DNA of 26,549 nucleotides from a virus, in the IMG/VR virus record IMGVR_UViG_3300030110_001747, positions 1 through 26,549 of that record. One strand, 5' to 3'. The notes under the pieces are model-generated. The model worked only from the letters and a program-made list of their open reading frames with translations. It was not told the origin of the DNA and did not search any database. The translations under genes were made by a program, and so were the position numbers. Positions 7,076 through 16,403 of this stretch are shown one piece after another (position 1 is the stretch's first letter; each line of letters starts with the position of its first letter).

Positions 7076-8509
7076 ATGGATTATAAATTTAAGACCCAGC
7101 CATACGCGCATCAACTTAGAGCGTTGGAAAAATCTTGGGATAAAGAATACTTTGCTTATTTTATGGAAATGGGTACTGGTAAATCTAAGGTATTAATAGA
7201 TAATGTATCTATGTTGTACGATAAGGGCAAGATCAATGGTGTCTTAATTGTGGCACCAAAAGGTGTTGTTGGAACATGGTATAATAATGAAGTGCCTACC
7301 CACATGGTAGATCACATTGAACCTACGACTGTGTTGTGGAAATCTTTAATTAATAAAAAACAAAAAAATTATTTAGATAAATTATTTCAAACCGGTGAAG
7401 ACCTGCATATTCTAATTATGAATGTAGAATCTTTGTCTACTAAAAAGGGTGTTGACTTTGCTAAAAAATTTTTAAGCTGCCATAATACTTTGATGGCTAT
7501 TGATGAGTCTACTACAATTAAAAACCCTGAAGCAAAAAGAACCAAAGGTATTTGTGAATTAGGTGCGATGGCAAAATACAGAAGAATTCTTACAGGCTCT
7601 CCTGTAACTAAGTCTCCATTAGATTTATATAAACAATGTGATTTTTTACAACCAGAGCTACTAGGACATAGTTCTTACTATTCTTTTAGAACTAGATATG
7701 CAGTTATGCGTACAGCTAATTTTGGAGGACGGTCTGTACAGATAGTAGTAGGATATCGTAATCTTCCTGAACTGTCAGAAAAACTAAAATCTTTTTCTCA
7801 TAGGGTATTGAAAGACGATTGTTTAGATTTACCTAAAACTACCTACATGAAGAGATCAGTTTCCCTGAGCCCTGATCAATTAAAAGCGTACGACGAAATG
7901 AAAAACATTGCTCTAGCTCACATGAATGGAAAAGTAATGACAACAGCTACTGTTCTTACGCAATTAATGAGATTGCAGCAGATAACTTGTGGTCATTTTA
8001 CAGCTGATGATGGCTCTATTCAAGAAATACCATCTAATAGAATTACAGAACTTATGAATGTTTTAGAAGAGGTAGAGGGTAAGGTTGTAATATGGGCCCA
8101 GTTTCAAAGAGATGTGCACAATATCATAAAACATATACATGAAAAATATGGTGATAAATCTTTTGTAGATTATTATGGACTTACACCACAAGAGGACAGA
8201 CAAAAAAATATTAAAAAATTTCAAGACCCAGATTCTGATGTTCGTTTTTTTATAGGGACAACTCAAACTGGTGGCTACGGTATTACACTTACCGCTGCTA
8301 GTACAATGATCTATTATTCTAATGGATATGACCTTGAAAAAAGACAACAGTCGGAGGCTAGAATAGACCGTATTGGTCAAACAAAACCCATGACCTACAT
8401 AGATATAATGTGTGAAGATACTGTTGATGAAAGAATTGTAAAAGCGTTGAGAAAAAAAGTAGATATAGCTACTCAAATTATGGGAGAAGAATTAAAGGCT
8501 TGGATCTAA
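7076..8509 (+). CDS. SNF2-family (SF2) DNA helicase/translocase
   Basis: 477 aa, the only plus-strand gene. Motifs: an upstream QPYAHQ element (8-13), Walker A GTGKS (33-37), motif II DEST (143-146, where DEAH-type is common), motif III LTGSP (172-176), a C-terminal lobe with TTQTGGYGITLTAAS (395-409) and motif VI Q425xxxR429xxR432xGQ. It is a compact two-lobe SNF2/Rad54-like motor without extra domains. With the UvrD-like protein it may supply fork unwinding or remodelling, since no hexameric helicase is present here. The ATG has only a weak purine-rich leader. The TAA stop (8507-8509) overlaps the TAG of the convergent peptidase gene. Confidence 0.95.
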   Translation: MDYKFKTQPYAHQLRALEKSWDKEYFAYFMEMGTGKSKVLIDNVSMLYDKGKINGVLIVAPKGVVGTWYNNEVPTHMVDHIEPTTVLWKSLINKKQKNYLDKLFQTGEDLHILIMNVESLSTKKGVDFAKKFLSCHNTLMAIDESTTIKNPEAKRTKGICELGAMAKYRRILTGSPVTKSPLDLYKQCDFLQPELLGHSSYYSFRTRYAVMRTANFGGRSVQIVVGYRNLPELSEKLKSFSHRVLKDDCLDLPKTTYMKRSVSLSPDQLKAYDEMKNIALAHMNGKVMTTATVLTQLMRLQQITCGHFTADDGSIQEIPSNRITELMNVLEEVEGKVVIWAQFQRDVHNIIKHIHEKYGDKSFVDYYGLTPQEDRQKNIKKFQDPDSDVRFFIGTTQTGGYGITLTAASTMIYYSNGYDLEKRQQSEARIDRIGQTKPMTYIDIMCEDTVDERIVKALRKKVDIATQIMGEELKAWI

Positions 8510-8982
8510 ACTAAGTCTACAGCTTTACCAGTAATAGGTTTGTATTTAGTTTTTTTATCTTCTCTGTATGCTCTAAGATATTGAGCTCTTGGTTGAAATG
8601 GTATGTAGCTTGCATGTATCCATCCCGAGTTAGGTTCTCCGGGTGTGTAGTATTCGAGGATCAGCTGATCTGTTTGACAGTTGGAATATACCCAATCAGC
8701 AACTTCAGCGTTGTCTACTCCAAGACACTCGAAGTCGACGGCCTCAGCTTTGGCATGCTGCGAATTTAAACTGCTGCCGATTGCAACACACAACTCAGGT
8801 GAACGATAGCCCGAGGTCACCTTTACTCTGCCGAAGTGGTCACGCACTGGCTGTAAAACTTGTTCACAAAGTGTTTTTAATTTTTCTATTTGATCTGCGT
8901 TAGGATTATTATCGATGCCTTTACGTATTGCAGTATCTGATTTGATTAATTCCTGAAGGGAAAAATTTCTGGAAAGTTGCAT
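8506..8982 (-). CDS. Peptidase M15-type endolysin (Zn peptidoglycan peptidase)
   Basis: 158 aa with the layout of Peptidase_M15_3 (D-Ala-D-Ala carboxypeptidase/endopeptidase fold). Zn-site residues visible: H76 and D83 in SQHAKAEAVD, a probable catalytic E110 in LILEYYTP, and H123 in GWIHAS. VTSGYRSPEL (55-64) is the usual preceding conserved stretch. There is no signal peptide, so release would need the neighbouring holin-like protein. It is the last gene of the right operon and probably cleaves host peptidoglycan at lysis; a virion-associated role is possible. ATG 8982 lacks a Shine-Dalgarno. Its stop overlaps the stop of the convergent helicase. Confidence 0.9.
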   Translation of the reverse strand: MQLSRNFSLQELIKSDTAIRKGIDNNPNADQIEKLKTLCEQVLQPVRDHFGRVKVTSGYRSPELCVAIGSSLNSQHAKAEAVDFECLGVDNAEVADWVYSNCQTDQLILEYYTPGEPNSGWIHASYIPFQPRAQYLRAYREDKKTKYKPITGKAVDLV

Positions 8983-8986
8983 AATT

Positions 8987-9175
8987 TTATTTCATTACTA
9001 GGGCAAATATAACGTACGCCATGCCTGAGATTAATGCTCCGGTAGATACTAATAAAATACTCTCCACTCGATTGATTTGATGTTCGAGTTTATGTATTTT
9101 GTCATGAGTCTGCTTTTGCATTATTCTGCAAAGCTTTTCATGATCTTCTATTTTTTGTAATGCGTTTTTAGCCAT
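8987..9175 (-). CDS. Small membrane protein, XhlA/holin-like
   Basis: 62 aa from ATG 9175 (a TTG at 9193 would add six residues). The N-terminal two thirds is charged and helical, ending in HKLEHQINRVE, and is followed by one hydrophobic segment (about residues 38-60) and a final Lys. This layout, a soluble helix plus one C-terminal membrane span, resembles XhlA-type holin-associated proteins. It lies directly before the M15 peptidase, so a holin or lysis-accessory role is likely. The start overlaps the last codons of the 1320-aa protein by eight bases. No Shine-Dalgarno is visible. Confidence 0.6.
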   Translation of the reverse strand: MAKNALQKIEDHEKLCRIMQKQTHDKIHKLEHQINRVESILLVSTGALISGMAYVIFALVMK

Positions 9176-12100
9176 TTGGAAAGAGTGTAGCAAATCGTTG
9201 TGCGTTTGTCGAGTTAGTTTCTTGTACCTGCGAAGACAGAATATTAGGATCTATCGGCGCTGTGTTAACATTTGTTGGTAATGTTGCAGCGTCAGCTCCA
9301 CCTGGTTTTGGTAGTAATGGATTCTCTATGAAAGGAAACTCATCATCTAAATTATACTGTAATAAAAATTGTTGTATGTTTTGAATAACAGGTATTGTTT
9401 TAAGAAAAGGATTTTCTATTGTCATTTTTAATTCTTCAGAAAGTTCCTCTGCATTTGTCTGAAATTTTCTTTGGATTCCTTTTGAAATTGTTAAAGGTCT
9501 AAACACCCCATCAACCAAACCTCTGAGATCACTTTTAGTTAATCTTCCGTCAACAGCTTTTTCAAAGTCTATTCCATCTAGACCCAATAGTTTTGCTGCC
9601 TCTATATCATTTTTCATTTCTTTTCTAACACCAAACAACGCTCTGTTTGCATTTATAAACCCATCAACAATTTCATATGGCTCTATTCGACCACCTTTTA
9701 AAGTATTTGATGTAAATAGTTTTCTAGAATCTCTTACACCATTTTGATAGTCCGCTATTTTAAATGCAATACTTTTACCTGGATCTAGTTCTACTGCTCT
9801 AAATCCAAATAGTCCTGCAAACTCAGGACCAAATTCATACGTTTGACCGTACTCACTGACCACATCATCTCCTCCAATAAGTTTTTTAACTCCAGGAAAT
9901 TTAGTGACAACATCGACCTCTTTTATAGATCTGTCTATTCTTGCTAATTGATTTAATGAAAAAGGCATCTGTGCTTCAACCAAATGTTTCATAATTTTTG
10001 AAGCCTTAGTTCCAGGTAAATCTTCAGCATTAAATACCTCAGATCCTGATCTTGTTCTACCACCTCTTGCAATAAGATCTAATACTGCCTCTGTCCAAAT
10101 AGACTCACTAAGAAATGGCTCACCTATTTCTCTCATACCAATAAATGAACCCAATATAAAATCATCTATCATACCATCATCGTCTTTTTCTCCAGCAGCA
10201 ACTTGATTAATAACAGATTGTATGGGTCTAATTAAAGTATCGTATGCATTAGCATGACTAAAATCTACATATTTAAATTTACCAGTTTCCTTATCTTTTA
10301 TAGGTATAATTGTAGAGTTTTTAGACCAATCAGCTACATATCTTCTAATGGCTTTTAGCTCATCATCGGTTACGTCGTATAGTGTTTTACCTAATTCTAC
10401 AGCACCTGCAGGAACAGCTGCAACAGTTGCACCAAAACCAAACAATCTTTGATACCCTATTCTTTGAAAAGGTTTAATAACTGTGCCATCTGCTTTTGTA
10501 ACTGTGCCGTTAATTTCACTTAAAGCTCTTCTAACAATATTTGTACCGGTTCTTAATATCTCTGCAGGAAAAGATACAAAATTTCCAATCGGTGCTTTTC
10601 TTAAACCTTGTATAAACTCTGATACATAATCATAATTCGGTATATTATTTTTAACAATATCTGCTGCTTCTTCTTTTAAATATCTTTCAAAATTTTTATT
10701 GTTCGGTCTAAACACTCTTTGTACACCGTTTCTATCTGTAAATATTTCTCCTACTTGTAAATTTCTAGCAAGTGCTGCACCTAATCTATCTTTTTCAATA
10801 GCAAAAGAATATATTTTCCAAAAGTCATCTTCAGCTGTGTATAAATCTTGTGACACAGATTTTAATTTTGACAAAGGTTTTAATAATAATCTCATACCTT
10901 TGTCTGTTGTCATAGTAGAACCAAAGTTTACATCTTCCATTAGTCTTGACAAATCTCCAAGTCTAACATTTGAGTTTACAACACCAAGTTCTAGCAGCTC
11001 TTCATAAAATTCATTTTGTTTTCTTGTGCCTTTTAATGGTGTCTGTAATGCTTGATATGCATTTTTAATCGCTTTTGCTTTTAATGGATTTAACGGAAGT
11101 ATACCATTTGCTGCTGCAAATGCACCAGCACTTACGAAATTACGTAAATGTGTTACCGGAGATAAAATTGTTTTTGCAATCTGTGATGTAGCCTTTGGAT
11201 ATAATACTAAATTATTATAAACTTGTGTAAGAAATGTGGGATCTTTTGTTACAGTAGATGTCTCTTCTAATGCATCTGCCACACCTTTTAACGCGTATTT
11301 ACCATTTAATGGGTTAACAACACCAGCTTCTAACTTTTTACCTAAATCAATTTTAATTTGTTTTATATCAGTGCCAAGTGCATCGACAGCCTCATCATAA
11401 GTATCATATATTAAACCTCGTTTGCCACCAGCTTTTAATGCATCTGATTCTTGTATGATGTTATCAAAAAATACATTACGTCTTGATATTACAGACAGCT
11501 TAGATGTGCCTGCTAAAATAGTTTGCATGGGGTTTTTATTTTTACCTAATAAATTTTCAAACACTTCTCTGTCTGCTTGTTTTGTTATGTTAGCTATGTT
11601 GATTGTGCCATTAAAATCTGCAACATCTTTCATGGCAGTTTTGCCTGCAAAGAATGTAGGTATTTTAAAAAATGGATCATTTGGTTTGTCCATCTTAAAA
11701 CCACTAGGAAGTTTAGCAGTATCTATAATTGATTTGACATACCCTTGTGCCTGTTCCCTGGTTACTGTTTTGCCTTGTTGTTTACCTGTTTCAATAAACA
11801 AATCCTCTGTTGCTTTAATTGCTTCTCTTGACGGCGTGTAAGATAAAAATGGTAAAATAGATTTATTTTGAAATACTTCGTACGTTGAACCAAGATAGTT
11901 TTTAAACTTTGTACCAAATAATTTTTTAAACTCTCCTAACTCTTTGTCTTCAAGTCTACCACCTAGTTTAGAAAATAGATCCTGCCATCTATTTCTTATA
12001 GCGTTGATGTTAGCAAATAATTCTGTTTCTACTTCTGTTGCTTTCTTACCATCTAAATGTTTTCTAATAGTGTCAGATACTTTAAATTTTTTCTTTGAAG

Positions 12101-13130
12101 GATCTAAAAATTCAAATGTAACCCTACCTTTTTTATCAATAGTTGGTTTACCTGATGTCAATAAGTCATTTACTTCTTCTAAAAAAATGTTTCTGTTTTT
12201 TGCAGACTGTGCATTAGCCACAGTTCGCCATGCAGGAAATACAGAATCAATTAATCTATCTGTATCTCTAGATATATTTTTAGCAACAATAGTATCTCCA
12301 GATCTTAAACCTTTTTCTGCTCTTTCTAATTTAAAAAACTCTTCTGTTCTTTTACCTCTTGCTCTTAATGCACCACCAATTTTATCATAAAATTTATCTA
12401 ATAAATCATTGCTGTATTGTAGTTCATTACCTCTTTTTGCAAGATTTTTTATTATAGCACCTGTTCCACCAAGCACACCAGTAAACAAAGCACCCTCCGT
12501 TCCAAACTTTACTCTGTTTAAAATATCTTTTAATGCTGCTTCTGATCCTTCTAAGTCTTCTGTTCTATCTAATTCTGTTGGTCCTCCAAGAGATTCTCCC
12601 AGTGTTCCTGCGCTTTCAACATCACCAATAAATACACCTTCTGCAATACCACCAGCTGTTGTGCCTGCAAAAAACTTTGCAGCCTTACCTTTTTTATTTA
12701 ATTCTGCAGCAACATCTGCACCTTTCTTTAATTTTTTACCAGCATCTCCTGTAATTTTAAAATAGTTACCAGCTTTTTTTGCTCTTACTGCAGTGTTTGC
12801 TAGACTAGACCCGATTTTAAAACCTACACCGCCAGGAACACCAACGTTTACTAAAAGCTCTGCAATCTTACCTGCAGTTGTTGCTTCCGCCATTTCATCT
12901 AGTTCTGTTAGATCATCAAAATATTTTTCTACTTCTGCTGCTTTATTTGTATCGTTTGTTAGATCATAGATACTTGCACCAAGAGAGATAACACCTTTTG
13001 GTATTTGTATAAGTCCTGAACCTATTCCTGCAAAGATTGATTGTATTGTACCAATATCTTGGTATTTTTCTGCTTCTGGATTTAAGTTTTCTTCTTTTTC
13101 AACAGTGGGTAATTCACCGAATACCTGCAT
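9168..13130 (-). CDS. Very large virion protein, candidate internal/DNA-ejection protein
   Basis: 1320 aa, the largest protein in the window. It is mostly helical and charged, with several Gly/Ala-rich hydrophobic stretches (about residues 33-55, 90-112, 155-175, 210-230, around 670, around 900) that could insert into membranes. The end is Asn/Pro-rich. No lytic transglycosylase or protease motif is visible. Size, position after small Gly/Ala-rich virion genes and next to lysis genes match internal core (T7 gp16-like in role) proteins of podoviruses, but there is no clear similarity, so the role is inferred. A strong AGGAGGT precedes ATG 13130. Confidence 0.7.
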   Translation of the reverse strand: MQVFGELPTVEKEENLNPEAEKYQDIGTIQSIFAGIGSGLIQIPKGVISLGASIYDLTNDTNKAAEVEKYFDDLTELDEMAEATTAGKIAELLVNVGVPGGVGFKIGSSLANTAVRAKKAGNYFKITGDAGKKLKKGADVAAELNKKGKAAKFFAGTTAGGIAEGVFIGDVESAGTLGESLGGPTELDRTEDLEGSEAALKDILNRVKFGTEGALFTGVLGGTGAIIKNLAKRGNELQYSNDLLDKFYDKIGGALRARGKRTEEFFKLERAEKGLRSGDTIVAKNISRDTDRLIDSVFPAWRTVANAQSAKNRNIFLEEVNDLLTSGKPTIDKKGRVTFEFLDPSKKKFKVSDTIRKHLDGKKATEVETELFANINAIRNRWQDLFSKLGGRLEDKELGEFKKLFGTKFKNYLGSTYEVFQNKSILPFLSYTPSREAIKATEDLFIETGKQQGKTVTREQAQGYVKSIIDTAKLPSGFKMDKPNDPFFKIPTFFAGKTAMKDVADFNGTINIANITKQADREVFENLLGKNKNPMQTILAGTSKLSVISRRNVFFDNIIQESDALKAGGKRGLIYDTYDEAVDALGTDIKQIKIDLGKKLEAGVVNPLNGKYALKGVADALEETSTVTKDPTFLTQVYNNLVLYPKATSQIAKTILSPVTHLRNFVSAGAFAAANGILPLNPLKAKAIKNAYQALQTPLKGTRKQNEFYEELLELGVVNSNVRLGDLSRLMEDVNFGSTMTTDKGMRLLLKPLSKLKSVSQDLYTAEDDFWKIYSFAIEKDRLGAALARNLQVGEIFTDRNGVQRVFRPNNKNFERYLKEEAADIVKNNIPNYDYVSEFIQGLRKAPIGNFVSFPAEILRTGTNIVRRALSEINGTVTKADGTVIKPFQRIGYQRLFGFGATVAAVPAGAVELGKTLYDVTDDELKAIRRYVADWSKNSTIIPIKDKETGKFKYVDFSHANAYDTLIRPIQSVINQVAAGEKDDDGMIDDFILGSFIGMREIGEPFLSESIWTEAVLDLIARGGRTRSGSEVFNAEDLPGTKASKIMKHLVEAQMPFSLNQLARIDRSIKEVDVVTKFPGVKKLIGGDDVVSEYGQTYEFGPEFAGLFGFRAVELDPGKSIAFKIADYQNGVRDSRKLFTSNTLKGGRIEPYEIVDGFINANRALFGVRKEMKNDIEAAKLLGLDGIDFEKAVDGRLTKSDLRGLVDGVFRPLTISKGIQRKFQTNAEELSEELKMTIENPFLKTIPVIQNIQQFLLQYNLDDEFPFIENPLLPKPGGADAATLPTNVNTAPIDPNILSSQVQETNSTNAQRFATLFPNG

Positions 13131-13133
13131 TTT

Positions 13134-13140
13134 ACCTCCT
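13134..13140 (-). promoter_or_regulatory. Strong Shine-Dalgarno for the 1320-aa virion protein
   Basis: AGGAGGT on the minus strand, ending three bases before ATG 13130 and overlapping the TAG stop of the upstream gene. It fixes the start of the large protein and suggests high expression. Confidence 0.75.
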
Positions 13141-14419
13141 ACTGACCGTAGTTAGCTTGGAATTGTAAACCTTTATTACCGTCTGCGTCCTCTTTAACGA
13201 CAAATAATTTAGTTCCCTCAACAACATAATTTCCAACACCAAAATTATCTGGTATGTCTGCTTTAGTGCCGTATCTATCGTCTTTGTCTATGTTTATAAC
13301 TTTATCTGCACCGATCGCAGCTGCAACAGCTGTAAATAAAGATTGATTGTTTAAAGTTCCGTAAGTGCTTTTTGATAAAGCAGTTAAAATATTTTCGTCA
13401 ATTGTTTTTGCACCTCTTGTAAAGATATCTAAATCATTACCTGTTAAACCAATTTGTTGACCAAAATTATATCTTTTTTCTTCAATAGATTGACCGCTAG
13501 CAGTTTTATATTTTTTATTTATTTTTGCTGTAAATTCAGTTAATTCTTTTTTATCTTCTAATAGATCACCTCTTCTTCTTTGATATTTTTTCTCTTCTAA
13601 GCCTGATTCATAATCTTTTAATGCAGCAGCTTGTTTAATTTTATTTGCTTCACTGTAAGGATTTTGAGCGCCTGCAGCAAATGCAGCATCTAAAGCACCT
13701 TGCACTCCACCTTCTGTTAATCCTTGTCTAATCGCCTCTATGAGCTGGTAATTGCCTCTTTTAACGGCTCTATCGTAGCCTAGTTTTTGTAGTAATTCGC
13801 TATCTGCTTCTGGTTTTGCTGCACCGTCATCTGAAGTTTTTGGTTTTTTAGGAGGAATTATAATATCTGCATCTCCCCCTGGAGAACCTCTTCTTAAAAC
13901 ACCCTCTTGCATTTTTGTTATGTAAGTTGGGTTATCTTCAATGTCACTTTCTGTAATTTCTTCTTCAGAAAAAGCAGCACCACCTCCTTTTGGAACTTCC
14001 ATTTTTGGTAGTTTACTTAAAATATCTTCTTTCAACGCTGTAGAAAAACCTGTTTTACCACCAGTAAATAATCTATTAGCTTTATTTCCTTCCATACCTG
14101 CGCCAGCATAATCAAAAATATTATCTGAAAATATAGATTGACCTGGTTTAAACAAATTGTCATAAGAGTATTTATCTGTTACCATTCCATCTTGGAAAAA
14201 GTTTTTTACGTCAGGTCGTAGTATTCCAGGTATTGTAGTCTCACTAGGCGGAGGTGTTACAAACATTCTTTTTATAAAATCGTCGTAATCTTTTTGCGTG
14301 TAAGCACTGGTTCCAAAGGCACCATCTTGATACGCTCTTCTTGGTTCTTCAATACCATCCATGATCCCTTCTTTAATAGGACCACCCATTCTAAACATTG
14401 GTCTATTTAAAGTTTTCAT
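13139..14419 (-). CDS. Virion-associated protein of marine phage type, unknown role
   Basis: 426 aa. The N-terminus has the pattern NRPMFRMGGPIKEGIMDGIE followed by EPRRAYQDG, which I recognise from marine phage structural proteins. The middle is low-complexity and acidic (a Pro/Lys linker near 190-205), and the C-terminal half holds a Lys/Arg/Glu-rich helix (about 265-310) and a compact end. No enzyme motif is seen. It lies between the 296-aa and 1320-aa virion proteins and starts in a TAATG overlap with the former, so it is probably part of the tail or ejection apparatus. Confidence 0.7.
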   Translation of the reverse strand: MKTLNRPMFRMGGPIKEGIMDGIEEPRRAYQDGAFGTSAYTQKDYDDFIKRMFVTPPPSETTIPGILRPDVKNFFQDGMVTDKYSYDNLFKPGQSIFSDNIFDYAGAGMEGNKANRLFTGGKTGFSTALKEDILSKLPKMEVPKGGGAAFSEEEITESDIEDNPTYITKMQEGVLRRGSPGGDADIIIPPKKPKTSDDGAAKPEADSELLQKLGYDRAVKRGNYQLIEAIRQGLTEGGVQGALDAAFAAGAQNPYSEANKIKQAAALKDYESGLEEKKYQRRRGDLLEDKKELTEFTAKINKKYKTASGQSIEEKRYNFGQQIGLTGNDLDIFTRGAKTIDENILTALSKSTYGTLNNQSLFTAVAAAIGADKVINIDKDDRYGTKADIPDNFGVGNYVVEGTKLFVVKEDADGNKGLQFQANYGQ

Positions 14420-15309
14420 TATGTTGGTCTCATTGCTCCATACACATTAGCAAACAAGTTACCAATACCAAGAGCATTAGATAGAGCTGTACCAAAAGGA
14501 TTTGGTGTTTGTGTTGGCATTGAAGGTGCCGCAACTCCTCCAGATAATCCAGTTAAGGCTGTGCCATATCTTTCTAATCTTCCGTATGGTTCAAATGCAG
14601 TTGCTTGTTCTGTTTGTTGTTGTGCTGTTAATCTTGCTTGATCTAATCCCTGTCTTAATCCACCTAAACTTCCTAATGCAGAAATGTCTTGACCTAAACC
14701 TTGTCTCATAAAATTAGATAAACCAAACTGTTGACCAGCTAAACCAGCTCTAGCGTTTGCTAGTGCTTGTTGTTGTTGAAATGCTTGTCCTCTTCGTGCT
14801 GCAGCATCTTGGAAGCCTTGCTGTAATAAACCAGCTCTTAAACCTTCTCTACCCATTAGAGATTCAGCATCGTATTCTCCTAACAACGCTCCTTCTCTAC
14901 CACCACCAAAAGCTCCAGCTGCCACTGCAGCATCTTGAATTGTTTGTCTGCCGCCAGTTCTTGATCTATCAAACTGTCTTAACGATTCATCAATAACTGC
15001 TTGCTGATATGGTGATTGAAAATCTTGTATTGATCCAGCCCCGGTCCCTGCTCCCGTGCCCATGAACTGTTGAAGTCCACCAACATCTTGACCTGCTTGT
15101 GATATCGCTTGTTGAGCTGACTGTAAAAAAGGTGCATAACTTCCAACACCAGCTTGCGCTAATCCTATTGCTTGTGTTTGTAGTGGATCAAGTCCAGCTA
15201 CAAACTGAGGACCCATAAACGTTGCTGGATCTAGTTCTGCACTGTAACTTGCTTTAGCTTGTCGTGCAAAGTCTGTTGTAAAATCTTTTAAATAATCTGG
15301 TAATGCCAT
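14419..15309 (-). CDS. Ala/Gln/Gly-rich virion protein, candidate internal (ejection) protein
   Basis: 296 aa, dominated by Ala, Gln, Gly and Leu, with long amphipathic helices (about 35-70 and 150-230) and a Gly-rich hinge near 80-95 (GTGAGTGAG). The segment AFGGGREGALLGEYD (about 133-147) is typical of a conserved marine phage virion family. The composition resembles small internal/ejection proteins (T7 gp14- or P22 gp7-like in role), which is an inference. It starts at ATG 15309, overlapping the stop of the 290-aa gene as TAATG, and ends in the same way against the next gene. Confidence 0.7.
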   Translation of the reverse strand: MALPDYLKDFTTDFARQAKASYSAELDPATFMGPQFVAGLDPLQTQAIGLAQAGVGSYAPFLQSAQQAISQAGQDVGGLQQFMGTGAGTGAGSIQDFQSPYQQAVIDESLRQFDRSRTGGRQTIQDAAVAAGAFGGGREGALLGEYDAESLMGREGLRAGLLQQGFQDAAARRGQAFQQQQALANARAGLAGQQFGLSNFMRQGLGQDISALGSLGGLRQGLDQARLTAQQQTEQATAFEPYGRLERYGTALTGLSGGVAAPSMPTQTPNPFGTALSNALGIGNLFANVYGAMRPT

Positions 15310-16181
15310 TATGCTACTTTGCTCTCTAGTTGTTTCATAGTGTTATACATTTTTTGTGCACCACGTTCTATGTTTCCGTTGCCTGCACCTCTGACAGCAT
15401 CAGCTGTCATTACAAATTCATTTTTACTTAATCTAGCTGGTACATCATCTGCTTTTTCTTTTGCACCAATTGGAATAAAACCACCGTTAGCTCTTAAATC
15501 CATTTCTCTTCCGCCAAGATCCATTAAGCCACCTTCTTTTTTAGGTGTTCTAACAGAAATTCCTCCGGTTCTATAATCAAATTTATTGTATCCTGCTGGA
15601 GTCGTATAGCCAGGAACTGTAGAACCTGGGACTGGACCACCTTTAGCAGCAAAAAAATTTCTTCTAACATACTCTCCTCTGGGCATGTAAAGTAAATCAC
15701 TACCACCTGTTCTATAATAATCTTTTGCTTGTTCAACTATAGCAGCAATACCTTCTGGTGTTTGTGTATAGTCTATTGCTTCCTCTTCTTCAATTTTAGG
15801 TGCAAACAAATTGGGTGCAACAAACGGTAGTATAGCTCCCGCTGCACCAGCAGTGAAACCTAAATTTTTTAAACTAAAATTTTGACCAAAAGGATTTAAC
15901 GTTGAAAGAAAACTAGGACTTGTTGTTGATCCCGGTAGTGTAGTACCTGGGTTTAATGAACCTAGACCTAGTCTAGAAAACATTCTTGCTTTACTAAAAC
16001 CACCTGGTCCTACTGCCCCTAATCCATAACCAGCGGCAGCCAATAAGGCTAGTTTTCCTATAGGACTTTTAGCAATTTTGCCCACACCTTTAACAGCTTT
16101 TTTAATCGGTTTAGTTATTTTTCTAACTAAACTCCCTAATCCGTACAGCTGTCTTGGTTCTTGCATTCTAGAAATTGCCAT
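15309..16181 (-). CDS. Virion protein with cationic amphipathic N-terminus and conserved C-terminal phage motif
   Basis: 290 aa. After EPRQLYGLGSL comes a strongly basic helix (about 20-43) running into an Ala/Gly/Leu hydrophobic stretch (44-60), a layout suited to membrane insertion. A second hydrophobic stretch lies near 107-125. The middle has YYR (155-157) and DLLYMPRGEYVR (162-173), a motif shared with the 523-aa protein. The C-terminus carries DDVPA then LSKNEFVMTADAVRGAG (251-267), a hallmark of marine phage tail/ejection proteins. A GAGGAG ribosome site at 16186-16191 supports ATG 16181. It probably acts in tail assembly or DNA ejection. Confidence 0.75.
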   Translation of the reverse strand: MAISRMQEPRQLYGLGSLVRKITKPIKKAVKGVGKIAKSPIGKLALLAAAGYGLGAVGPGGFSKARMFSRLGLGSLNPGTTLPGSTTSPSFLSTLNPFGQNFSLKNLGFTAGAAGAILPFVAPNLFAPKIEEEEAIDYTQTPEGIAAIVEQAKDYYRTGGSDLLYMPRGEYVRRNFFAAKGGPVPGSTVPGYTTPAGYNKFDYRTGGISVRTPKKEGGLMDLGGREMDLRANGGFIPIGAKEKADDVPARLSKNEFVMTADAVRGAGNGNIERGAQKMYNTMKQLESKVA

Positions 16182-16185
16182 AATT

Positions 16186-16191
16186 CTCCTC
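16186..16191 (-). promoter_or_regulatory. Shine-Dalgarno for the 290-aa virion protein
   Basis: GAGGAG on the minus strand, four bases before ATG 16181, in the 21-base gap after the 66-aa gene. Confidence 0.65.
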
Positions 16192-16202
16192 AGTATTTCG
16201 TT

Positions 16203-16403
16203 TTACTTTGTTTTTCCAAACAAATCAAGCCTCGGCATGATGACATTGACGTCTCTTCTGATGTCAGTTTCTGGGATATTTTTAGCTTTCCAGTCTTCTT
16301 CAGAGGCGTATATCTCTCCTGTTTTGCTATTACTAATCTTAGTGGTTACCTTAGTTGGCTCAATAATTGGTACTTCTTTTCCGTCTATAATTGTAGTTTT
16401 CAT
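16203..16403 (-). CDS. Small conserved virion-region protein, unknown function
   Basis: 66 aa. It has a Thr/Lys-rich start, then TGEIYASEEDWKAKNI (28-43) and DIRRDVNVIMPRLDLFGKTK at the end, which I recognise as a conserved ending in small marine phage proteins. The ATG at 16403 overlaps the stop of the 117-aa gene as TAATG and has AAGGAG at 16415-16420. Overlapping frames on the plus strand are longer but lack this context and are rejected. Possibly a small head-tail or tail component. Confidence 0.8.
   Translation of the reverse strand: MKTTIIDGKEVPIIEPTKVTTKISNSKTGEIYASEEDWKAKNIPETDIRRDVNVIMPRLDLFGKTK

Noticed and set aside
8063-8476. Minus-strand 137-codon frame inside the SNF2 helicase gene
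   Set aside because: It lies opposite conserved helicase motifs V and VI and has a composition expected from antisense reading.
11422-12765. Three plus-strand open frames of 118-148 codons opposite the 1320-aa gene
   Set aside because: They are Ser/Leu/Pro-rich mirror frames of a well-supported minus-strand gene, with no ribosome sites or recognisable motifs.
15524-15736. Minus-strand 70-codon frame within the 290-aa gene
   Set aside because: Out-of-frame shadow without a ribosome site or motifs; the host frame is clearly coding.
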